Assembly (NCBI GenBank): GCA_019120545.1
Contig: DWUX01000226.1
Span: 1 to 47,548, forward strand
Direction of reading: 5' to 3'
Origin: Candidatus Blautia stercoripullorum
GTDB taxonomy: Bacteria > Bacillota > Clostridia > Lachnospirales > Lachnospiraceae
DNA: 47,548 bases
Shown here: piece by piece, positions 8,063 through 14,382 of the stretch
How positions within the stretch are numbered: position 1 is the first letter of the stretch
Layout: every line of letters begins with the position of its first letter
Program-made: the position numbers and the translations under genes
The notes under the pieces: model-generated
What the model saw: only the letters and a program-made list of their open reading frames with translations
The model's database searches: none
Told to the model about the DNA's origin: nothing

Positions 8063-8132
8063 GAAAATGAAATACATGAAAAAAATGTGGGAAATACAGG
8101 GAATTCTGTATATACAGTTGAATTTCATTTTC
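8063..8132. repeat. AT-rich 11-bp inverted repeat between the two cassettes
   Basis: GAAAATGAAAT (8063-8073) and its exact complement ATTTCATTTTC (8122-8132) flank a stretch holding the 12-base palindrome CTGTATATACAG (8106-8117). The structure follows the maturase A stop and may weakly end that transcript. The 288 bases between 8039 and 8326 hold no other gene, apart from the cassette 2 promoter. Confidence 0.4.
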
Positions 8133-8231
8133 ATAGGTAGTAGAATATACATGCAGATAAAGAAAGTTTTATCTTCATTAAAAAATAAAATAAATTTCTT
8201 GTTTGTATTTATTTCAAATTTGGCACAGAAT

Positions 8232-8285
8232 TGTGAAGAAACTGTGTCTCATTTTACTTGACAATGGTAAGAACTGTGTTATCAT
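8232..8285 (+). promoter_or_regulatory. Promoter of RiPP cassette 2 with TGTG repeats
   Basis: TTGACA at 8258-8263 is a perfect -35. After 16 bases comes TATCAT (8280-8285), one mismatch from the -10 consensus. Upstream, TGTGAA repeats at 8232 and 8243 are 11 bases apart, as at cassette 1. The long reading frame that opens at 8258 simply begins on this -35 and is not the real gene start. Confidence 0.65.
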
Positions 8286-8326
8286 ATATATGCATATACA
8301 GGAAATTTATTTGGAGGAGGAGTAGA

Positions 8327-8689
8327 TTGGAGAGAGACAAACAGTCGTCCCAGCCCCTCTCTGACTCTGAACTTCAGAAACATCCCCTGAGTCATGAGTC
8401 TGAGCCAGGTAAAAGAAGATTTAAAGCAAATCCGGATTTCATTCTCCGGGAGATTGCTGGAGAGGCCGTGCTCATACCTGTGGGAGAGGCGGGGATATTT
8501 GAAAACAGCTTGATTTCGTTAAATGATACTTGCAGTTTTTTGTGGAAGCTGTTTCAGACGCCCAGGACAGCAGAGGATGTGATCGCCCGGGCAAAGGAAG
8601 AATATGAAGATCCTGAGGGCGAGATGGAACAAGGAATTTACAGTTTTATAGAAGATTATGTAAAATATGGTTTATTGAAGGAGGAATAA
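8327..8689 (+). CDS. PqqD-family RiPP recognition protein of cassette 2
   Basis: A 120-residue PqqD-like RRE with a roughly 35-residue polar N-terminal extension before the family core (PDFILREIAGEAVLIPVGEA), then LNDTCSFLWKLF and a helical tail. The start is TTG 8327 behind GGAGGAGGAG; the longer ATG-less frame overlaps the promoter and has no ribosome site. It precedes precursor B by three bases, matching the cassette 1 layout. Its recognition half resembles both the cassette 1 RRE and the orphan RRE at 1065-1364, while the N-terminal extension is unlike either, so leader discrimination by that extension is possible. Confidence 0.85.
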   Translation: MERDKQSSQPLSDSELQKHPLSHESEPGKRRFKANPDFILREIAGEAVLIPVGEAGIFENSLISLNDTCSFLWKLFQTPRTAEDVIARAKEEYEDPEGEMEQGIYSFIEDYVKYGLLKEE

Positions 8690-8692
8690 AAA

Positions 8693-9094
8693 ATGGAAAG
8701 AAAAGTTTGGGAAAAACCTGTGACTGTTGTACAGAAATTTGTGCCAAATGAATATGTAGCTGCTTGTTACAAAATAAAGTGTACGACACCTCAACATAAT
8801 GCTACTTTTTATTATTTATATGATGATTCAAATCATAATGGCACATGGGATGACGGTGACAGGTTGCTTTATTCCAATGGATGGGGAGGATTTAGCGGCT
8901 GCAACCGGTGGCATAAGGGTGTAATTCGGGATAATCCGCCAGAAGAGAATGGATTTGTTACAAGAGGAAGGAATCCTAAGTGGGACAAAGCATATTCAGT
9001 ATTTTGGTGGAATGAGAGATTAGGCGCTGACAGTGATTATCACGTGATGACACCGGGAAATGAAAACTATGAATCAAATCCAAATGCGTCATAA
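8693..9094 (+). CDS. RiPP precursor peptide B (radical SAM substrate)
   Basis: A 133-residue protein sharing only its ends with precursor A. The leader keeps MERK, W6, P9 and PNEYVAAC, followed by C25-x4-C30. The body is rich in Asn, Asp, Gly, Trp and Tyr, with one more Cys at 70. D45-x-N47-x-N49-G50-x-x-D53-x-x-D56 fits the spacing of an EF-hand-like calcium loop, including glycine at position six. The C-terminus is NPNAS, again a free serine. GGAGGAATAAAAA precedes ATG. The coding sequence is more AT-rich than genes outside the cassettes. It is called a precursor by leader conservation and position; the mature form is unknown. Confidence 0.75.
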   Translation: MERKVWEKPVTVVQKFVPNEYVAACYKIKCTTPQHNATFYYLYDDSNHNGTWDDGDRLLYSNGWGGFSGCNRWHKGVIRDNPPEENGFVTRGRNPKWDKAYSVFWWNERLGADSDYHVMTPGNENYESNPNAS

Positions 9095-9128
9095 GTTTTA
9101 GAATGATAAAGAATAATTCCATTTTTGG

Positions 9129-9158
9129 GCGGGTGGCTTATTATGAGCCATCCGCTTT
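9129..9158 (+). terminator. Weak attenuator between precursor B and its radical SAM gene
   Basis: A 10-bp stem (9129-9138 with 9146-9155, one G-U pair) closes a 7-base loop. The following T-run is short (TTTGTGATTT), so termination should be partial. It occupies the same place as the stronger hairpin in cassette 1. Confidence 0.6.
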
Positions 9159-9186
9159 GTGATTTATGAGATAAAAGGAGTAATAT

Positions 9187-10293
9187 ATGGAAGCAATTGA
9201 ATATAGCGGAAGCTTTGAGCAATATTTGTGCGAAAAGGCAACACTAGCTCACATACCAATAAATGCAATATTAGAATTAACGCCATTATGTAATATGAAC
9301 TGTAAAATGTGCTTTGTTCGGCTAGGCATAACAGAAATGAAACAAAAAGGCGAATTGTGTAGTACGGAAGAATGGATCGCATTAGGAGAAGAAATGCAAA
9401 AAGCAGGGACAATGTTTGTTTTGTTTACAGGGGGAGAACCATTACTACATCCGGGATTTAAGGATATTTATATTGCTTTAAAAAAAATGGGGATAGTTCT
9501 TACAATCAACACAAATGGTACATTGATAGATGAAAAGTGGGGAGATTTTTTTGCACAATATCCGCCTCGTAGGATTAATATTACTTTATATGGAAAAGAT
9601 GAGCATACTTATAAGACATTATGCAGTTATCCAGAAGGTTTTCAAAAAACTTTACATGCGATAAAACTTTTGCAAGAGCGGAAAATTGATGTGAAAATTA
9701 ATGGCAGTATTACTCCAGATAATGTAAATGATGTGGATCAGCTGGTAGATATCGTAGAAAAACTAGGAGCAGTATGGAAATTTGATACATATATGTATCC
9801 TGCTTCAAGAGAACGATGTGCTACTTTTCAACAGGATGCTAGGATGACAGCTAAAAAAGCGGCTCAGGTAAGAGTAGAATTAATGAAAAAGAGGATGACA
9901 GAAGAGGAATTTATTAACTTTGCAAATGAATTCAGCCAAAAAGTAAAAAAATCCCGGGGTGAATATATTTCTATGCCTGTAAGCTGCCGGGCAGGGCGTA
10001 GTTCTTTTATAATTAACTGGCAGGGGGAGATGCGGCCTTGCGTTATGATGACAGAGCCGTCAGTGCCGGTTTTTAAATATGGATTTCGAACATCCTGGGA
10101 AAAAATAGTAGAGAAAGTCGCAAATATCAAGATGAGCCCTGAGTGCAGTGCTTGCTGCTACCGTGATGTATGTCAGACGTGTGCAGCTTGCGCATTTTTG
10201 GAGAGTGGTTTTTATGATGGTATTCCTGAATATATGTGTGAGTATACGGAGGAAACTTTGAAACAATTGAAAGGAGAAATAAGAAATACTTAG
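9187..10293 (+). CDS. Radical SAM/SPASM peptide maturase B
   Basis: A 368-residue paralogue of maturase A with the same cluster motif, C35-N-M-N-C39-K-M-C42, a TGGEPLL block, and a SPASM domain with Cys in the same places (SCRAG, RPC, CSACC, VCQTCAAC, late MC). One extra Cys (15) lies in the N-terminal extension. AAAAGGAG stands a normal distance before ATG. The first 750 bases are strikingly AT-rich with codons such as TTA and ATA, whereas the end returns to the GC and codon style of maturase A. This suggests transfer or gene conversion. It should act on precursor B; the reaction type is unknown. Confidence 0.88.
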   Translation: MEAIEYSGSFEQYLCEKATLAHIPINAILELTPLCNMNCKMCFVRLGITEMKQKGELCSTEEWIALGEEMQKAGTMFVLFTGGEPLLHPGFKDIYIALKKMGIVLTINTNGTLIDEKWGDFFAQYPPRRINITLYGKDEHTYKTLCSYPEGFQKTLHAIKLLQERKIDVKINGSITPDNVNDVDQLVDIVEKLGAVWKFDTYMYPASRERCATFQQDARMTAKKAAQVRVELMKKRMTEEEFINFANEFSQKVKKSRGEYISMPVSCRAGRSSFIINWQGEMRPCVMMTEPSVPVFKYGFRTSWEKIVEKVANIKMSPECSACCYRDVCQTCAACAFLESGFYDGIPEYMCEYTEETLKQLKGEIRNT

Positions 10294-10294
10294 C

Positions 10295-11164
10295 ATGGAC
10301 AAGAAGTTTAAAATCGGCGATTTTCTGTTCCGCCTGGTCTGCCCTCCGGAGATCCTTCCTCCTGAGAACTTTCTGAAGTTTGCCTGGGAGGAGGGAGCAG
10401 ATCAGGAGACTGCGCCGGAATACACCTATTATATAGAAGTAACAGATCATCTTCCCCAGCCTGAAGGCAAGGTCCTGGCCAGGCGGCCGGATCTTCTGGT
10501 GTTTCAGAGCGAGACGGGGGAGAGCCGTCTCATTGGAGTGAAGGGGACGGAAGGGTATTATGCCTGCTATCAGGAGGTATCTTCTCATAAGGCCCGGATC
10601 CTTCTGGCCAGAGACCGGATACAGGGGCTGCATATTGACCCGGTGTTTACCTCTCTTCTTGCACTGGAGAGACGGCTCATCGCCAGAGACAGTCTCATCC
10701 TCCACTGCGCCTACATGGTATATCAGGGGGAGGCTATTTTGTTTTCCGCACCTTCTGAGACAGGCAAGACCACCCAGGCCAATCTGTGGGAGAAGCACCG
10801 GGGCAGCCGGACAGTGAACGGAGACCGGGCTCTCCTTGGGAAAAGGAAGGGAAGATGGACAGCCCAGGGATGGCCGGTATGCGGTACTTCGGAGGTCTGC
10901 TACAATGAAGAATTTCCCATCCGGGCTGTGGTGATGCTCAGCCAGGCCAAGGAAAACCAGGCACAGCAGCTTCTTCCCGGCAGGTCCTTTCCCCTGCTGT
11001 ACAGTCAGATCACAGTAAATAAATGGAATATGAAGGATCATCTCCACGCCATTGATCTGATCCAGGAGCTGGCGGAAGGGGTTCCTGTGTTTCATCTGGG
11101 CTGTACTATATCGGAGGAAGCAGTGGACTGTCTGGAGGAAGCCTTGAAAAAACTGGATGGTTGA
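10295..11164 (+). CDS. HPr-kinase-like protein (putative peptide C-terminal serine kinase)
   Basis: A 289-residue protein whose C-terminal half resembles HPr kinase/phosphorylase. LHCAYM (136-141) corresponds to the family LHAS strand, the P-loop SAPSETGKTT is at 151-160, and NGDRALL (175-181) follows. The N-terminal domain is unlike that of true HprK, and the HprK C-terminal signature for HPr binding was not seen. Homologues sit in lasso-peptide clusters, where such kinases (PadeK, ThcoK) phosphorylate the precursor's last serine, and in the computationally defined SynChlorMet radical-SAM cassettes. Both precursors here end in serine. The start lies one base after the maturase B stop with a distant ribosome site, suggesting coupling. 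Kinase fold is likely; the peptide substrate is inferred. Confidence 0.8.
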   Translation: MDKKFKIGDFLFRLVCPPEILPPENFLKFAWEEGADQETAPEYTYYIEVTDHLPQPEGKVLARRPDLLVFQSETGESRLIGVKGTEGYYACYQEVSSHKARILLARDRIQGLHIDPVFTSLLALERRLIARDSLILHCAYMVYQGEAILFSAPSETGKTTQANLWEKHRGSRTVNGDRALLGKRKGRWTAQGWPVCGTSEVCYNEEFPIRAVVMLSQAKENQAQQLLPGRSFPLLYSQITVNKWNMKDHLHAIDLIQELAEGVPVFHLGCTISEEAVDCLEEALKKLDG

Positions 11165-11190
11165 CGTTTTGGAACCTGGACTGTTATACT
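11161..11190 (+). promoter_or_regulatory. Extended -10 promoter of the exporter genes
   Basis: TTGACG (11161-11166, overlapping the kinase stop), an 18-base spacer and TGTTATACT with the hexamer TATACT at 11185-11190. It gives the exporter and protease genes a promoter independent of the cassettes. Confidence 0.6.
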
Positions 11191-11251
11191 GTTGTACTAG
11201 AAGAAAGAGGCGGCAGAGTATAAGGCTGCGGCCCTGGATGGGAGAGGTTTC

Positions 11252-13042
11252 ATGGACGAAGAAAATCGGAATCAAAATAAGAATCCGGCCTTTGAATCTC
11301 TGGATATCCTGATATCCAGGTGGAGGGACGGAACCTTCGGTGAGATCATAGAGGACTGGAAGTGGATCTTCAGCTACAGCGCCAGGTATAAGGGAGCCAT
11401 TGTGTTCTATGTGATCCTGGGTGTTTTCAGTACTTCTATGGGACTGGTCAGCAGTGTAGCCGGCAAGTACCTAATTGATATTATCACAGGATTTGAGACC
11501 AGCAAGCTCTGGGTAATGATCGCTATTATGGTGGGCAGTACTGTATTCAGCCTGGCTTTTAGCAGTATTATCAGCAGGATCACGGCAAAGCTGAGCATTG
11601 ATATTAACAATGATATCCAGGCGGATATTTTTGACAAGATCGTAGATGCGGACTGGCTGTCTCTGAATAAGTATTCCAACGGAGATATTCTCAACCGTTT
11701 CAACGGAGATATCGGGACCGTGAGCAGCAATGCCATCAGCTGGCTTCCTACCATTATTATTGCGGTTTACAATTTTATTGCTACTTTCTTTGTGATTCTT
11801 CATTATGACTGGATCATGGCGGTGATCGCTCTGGCCAGCGCTCCCTTCATGCTTCTTATGTCTAGGTTCATGATCAAGAAGCAAAGAGACTACAGCAAGA
11901 AGGTCCGGGAGATGAGCTCGGAGCTGATGACCTTTGAGGTAGAAGCTATCTATAACTTTGATACTATTAAATCCTTTGGAGTGGCGCCCCATTACAGCAA
12001 GAAGATGCGGTGGTGGCAGTCTAAGTTCCGGGACATCAGCCTGAAGTACAACCTGTTTTCTATTAAGACCAATATTCTCATGTCCATTATGGGAACTCTG
12101 GTGCAGTTTGCGGCTTTCGGCTACTGTCTGTTCCGGCTGTGGACCGGGGATATTACATACGGAACTATGACCTTGTTCCTTCAGCAGAGGAGTAATCTTT
12201 CCTCTGCTTTCAGCAATGTGGTTTCCATCATTCCGTCTTTCCTGAACAGTTCTGTGTCTGCCCACCGGATCCGGGAGCTGGTGGAGCTGCCCAGGGAAGT
12301 GCATATTCCTGAGAGCGGGGAAATGGATAAGTATGCGGAAGAGGGATTTCAGGTCCGGATGGAGGATGTGAATTTCTCCTATGTCCAGGGGACCCGTGTG
12401 ATCACAGACTCTGCTTTTGAGGCGAATCCGGGAGAGATCGTGGCTCTGGTGGGCCCTTCCGGTGAAGGAAAGACTACCATGATCCGGCTGATCCTGGGAC
12501 TGGTCCGGCCGGAGGACGGAGAGGTGAAGCTGAGAGCTTCCAACGGCCGGGAGATTCCTATGAATGCAGAGACCAGACATCTTTTTGCTTATGTTCCCCA
12601 GGGAAATACTATTTTGTCAGGGACCATTGCGGAAAACATGCGGATGGTGAAGGAAGACGCCACCGACGAGGAGATCATTGAAGCCCTGAAGGTAGCCTGC
12701 GCCTGGGACTTTGTGGAGAAGCTGCCGGATACGATCAACAGCAGCGTGGGAGAAAGAGGACGGGGTCTTTCCGAGGGCCAGGCCCAGCGTGTGGCCATTG
12801 CCAGAGCGGTGCTGAGAGATTCGCCTATTCTTCTGCTGGATGAGGCTACCTCTGCCCTGGATGTGACTACGGAGCGGACGGTGCTGAAAAATATCGTACA
12901 GCAGCACCCCAATAAGACCTGCATTGTTACCACCCACAGGCCCAGTGTGCTGAACCTCTGCCAGAGAGTGTACCGGGTCATGGAGACGAAGGTGACAGAG
13001 CTCAGCGAGGAAGAATCCAGCCGTATGGCCATGGATTTCTAG
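11252..13042 (+). CDS. ABC exporter, fused permease and ATPase, without C39 protease
   Basis: A 596-residue half-transporter of the peptide/lipid exporter type. A cytoplasmic N-terminus is followed by about six membrane segments (from residue 48 to about 300). The ATPase domain has Walker A GPSGEGKTT (401-409), a YVPQ loop, signature LSEGQ (506-510), Walker B ILLLDE (526-531) and switch His562. It would act as a homodimer at the membrane. Peptide exporters that trim double-Gly leaders carry an N-terminal C39 domain; none is present, and neither precursor has a double-Gly site. A signal-peptidase-like protease is encoded next to it. It most likely exports the modified peptides, and a good ribosome site (GGGAGAGG) precedes ATG. 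Confidence 0.87.
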   Translation: MDEENRNQNKNPAFESLDILISRWRDGTFGEIIEDWKWIFSYSARYKGAIVFYVILGVFSTSMGLVSSVAGKYLIDIITGFETSKLWVMIAIMVGSTVFSLAFSSIISRITAKLSIDINNDIQADIFDKIVDADWLSLNKYSNGDILNRFNGDIGTVSSNAISWLPTIIIAVYNFIATFFVILHYDWIMAVIALASAPFMLLMSRFMIKKQRDYSKKVREMSSELMTFEVEAIYNFDTIKSFGVAPHYSKKMRWWQSKFRDISLKYNLFSIKTNILMSIMGTLVQFAAFGYCLFRLWTGDITYGTMTLFLQQRSNLSSAFSNVVSIIPSFLNSSVSAHRIRELVELPREVHIPESGEMDKYAEEGFQVRMEDVNFSYVQGTRVITDSAFEANPGEIVALVGPSGEGKTTMIRLILGLVRPEDGEVKLRASNGREIPMNAETRHLFAYVPQGNTILSGTIAENMRMVKEDATDEEIIEALKVACAWDFVEKLPDTINSSVGERGRGLSEGQAQRVAIARAVLRDSPILLLDEATSALDVTTERTVLKNIVQQHPNKTCIVTTHRPSVLNLCQRVYRVMETKVTELSEEESSRMAMDF

Positions 13043-13052
13043 GAGGGATCAG

Positions 13053-13532
13053 ATGACCAGACTTGTGGATACCAGAGAATATGTATCGGCTCTTCGGGAG
13101 CTGACAGAAGAGGGACGGGAGGTCTCTCTTCTTATATCCGGCAGCAGTATGTCCCCCTTTTTAATACATGCCAGGGATTATATTTATTTCCGGAAGCCGG
13201 ACCGGGAGCTGCGCAGGGGAGACATGGTGTTTTTTCAGAGGGATTCGGGGCAGTTTGTCATGCACAGGATCCTGAAAGTACGAAAAGATGGATTTTATCT
13301 GGTGGGAGACGGCCAGACCCAGGTGGAAGGCCCTGTAAGGAGAGAGCAGATCTTCGGTCTGGTGTTCTGTGTCCAGAGAAAGGGAAAAAAGATAAGGCCG
13401 GGGGATTTCTGGTGGGAATTTTTTGCCCACGTCTGGCTGGCTCTCCTGCCGGTCCGGCCTTTTTTGTCGGGATTTTATGGGAAACTGTCAGGAGCAGGAA
13501 AAAGAGGAAATAAGAATTCCGTATCAAAATAG
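13053..13532 (+). CDS. S24/S26-family peptidase, Ser/His signal-peptidase-like
   Basis: A 159-residue membrane-associated protease of the signal peptidase I superfamily. The nucleophile block GSSMSP has its serine at 32. The general-base position reads VMHRI (His71) instead of lysine, as in the ER/SipW type. The VGDGQ block (Asp86) matches the conserved GD box. A hydrophobic segment (about 122-142) near the C-terminus could anchor it. Relatives are commonly encoded with PqqD-like and exporter genes. It may remove the leader during export, replacing the missing C39 domain; this is inference from position. The ribosome site GGAGGGATCAG follows ten bases after the exporter stop, so the two form one operon. 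Confidence 0.8.
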   Translation: MTRLVDTREYVSALRELTEEGREVSLLISGSSMSPFLIHARDYIYFRKPDRELRRGDMVFFQRDSGQFVMHRILKVRKDGFYLVGDGQTQVEGPVRREQIFGLVFCVQRKGKKIRPGDFWWEFFAHVWLALLPVRPFLSGFYGKLSGAGKRGNKNSVSK

Positions 13533-13560
13533 TGATTTTTATAGGAGAATATGCTATACT
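13532..13560 (+). promoter_or_regulatory. Extended -10 promoter of the exopolysaccharide operon
   Basis: TGCTATACT (hexamer TATACT 13555-13560) is an extended -10. The -35 region at 13532-13537 (GTGATT) is poor and overlaps the protease stop codon. It starts the operon from the CpsB-like gene and shares the TGnTATACT form with the promoters at 11161-11190 and 21854-21880. Confidence 0.5.
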
Positions 13561-13600
13561 ACTGGCGTATCACGGGATTTTAAGTACAAAGGGAGAAGTC

Positions 13601-14365
13601 ATGAGAGATATACATACCCATATTTTGCCGGGGATCGATGACGGCTCCAGGGATCTGTATGATTCTATGGAGATGGCGGCTATGGCTGCGGATGGCGGCA
13701 CTACAGTGATGGTAGCTACCCCCCACTGTAATATCCCAGGGGTATATGACAATTATTTCGGAAAAGAGTACATAGAACTTTTTCGGAAGACGGTCCGGGA
13801 ACTGGAGCGGAATCATATCCCTGTAAAGCTTTTGCCGGGAATGGAGGTCTATTCTACTTTTAAGCTTCCCAGACTGCTGGCGGAGGGAAAGATCATTACG
13901 CTGAATAAGAGCAGATATCTGCTGATGGAGTTCGACTTTCAGGAGGACCCGGATTTCGCGGACAGGATCCTGGACAGGGTGCGGGAGGCCAGAGCTATTC
14001 CGGTGATCGCCCATGCAGAGCGGTATGCGTTTGTTCAGGATGACCCGGAGATCGTATACCGGTGGCTGGGCAAAGGCTATGCCGTGCAGATCAATAAAGG
14101 AAGCTTTATGGGGAGGTTCGGAAGAACTGCCCAGCGGACGGCTTTTGAACTGCTGGACCACAATCTGGTCACAGTAGTGGCCAGCGACGCCCACAGCCCT
14201 TATCAGCGGACACCCTGGATGCAGGACGTCTATGAGTCTCTTTTGGAGGAATACCCCAGGGATTATCTGGAGGCACTGTTCACTGAGAATCCGGGAAGGA
14301 TCTGCAGAGGACAGGAAGTGATCCGGTTCCGCAGGATTTCCTTTCAGGATACATACCAGATTTAA
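13601..14365 (+). CDS. CpsB/YwqE-type PHP tyrosine-protein phosphatase
   Basis: A 254-residue manganese-dependent phosphatase of the PHP class. It begins with the signature DIHTHILPGIDDGS (3-16), continues with ATPHCN and a late ASDAHS metal block, and matches the family length. It removes phosphate from the tyrosine tails of BY-kinases, here the two encoded at 15268-18226, and so resets the capsule polymerisation cycle. GGGAGAAG seven bases before ATG 13601 and the usual family N-terminus support this start over the longer frame that opens at 13532. It is the first gene of the operon. Confidence 0.9.
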   Translation: MRDIHTHILPGIDDGSRDLYDSMEMAAMAADGGTTVMVATPHCNIPGVYDNYFGKEYIELFRKTVRELERNHIPVKLLPGMEVYSTFKLPRLLAEGKIITLNKSRYLLMEFDFQEDPDFADRILDRVREARAIPVIAHAERYAFVQDDPEIVYRWLGKGYAVQINKGSFMGRFGRTAQRTAFELLDHNLVTVVASDAHSPYQRTPWMQDVYESLLEEYPRDYLEALFTENPGRICRGQEVIRFRRISFQDTYQI

Positions 14366-14382
14366 GGAGCAGGAAGAAGGAT

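Noticed and set aside
8258..8326. N-terminal extension of the cassette 2 RRE (23 residues)
   Set aside because: It begins on the TTGACA -35 box, spans the -10 and lacks a ribosome site; TTG 8327 behind GGAGGAGGAG is the real start.
6365..9094. Classical sactipeptide or SCIFF/ranthipeptide precursors
   Set aside because: Cys content is low (five and three), there is no Cys-rich core, and length is far above those families.
10295..11164. True HPr kinase/phosphorylase (hprK)
   Set aside because: The N-terminal domain differs and the HPr-contact signature was not found; context is peptide modification.
10127..11275. Long minus-strand frame opposite the kinase gene
   Set aside because: Composition and lack of motifs mark it as the complement of the kinase coding sequence.
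6043..13532. Lasso-peptide cluster
   Set aside because: RRE, kinase and nucleotidyltransferase fit, but no asparagine-synthetase-like cyclase or transglutaminase-like leader peptidase is encoded, and radical SAM enzymes are present instead.
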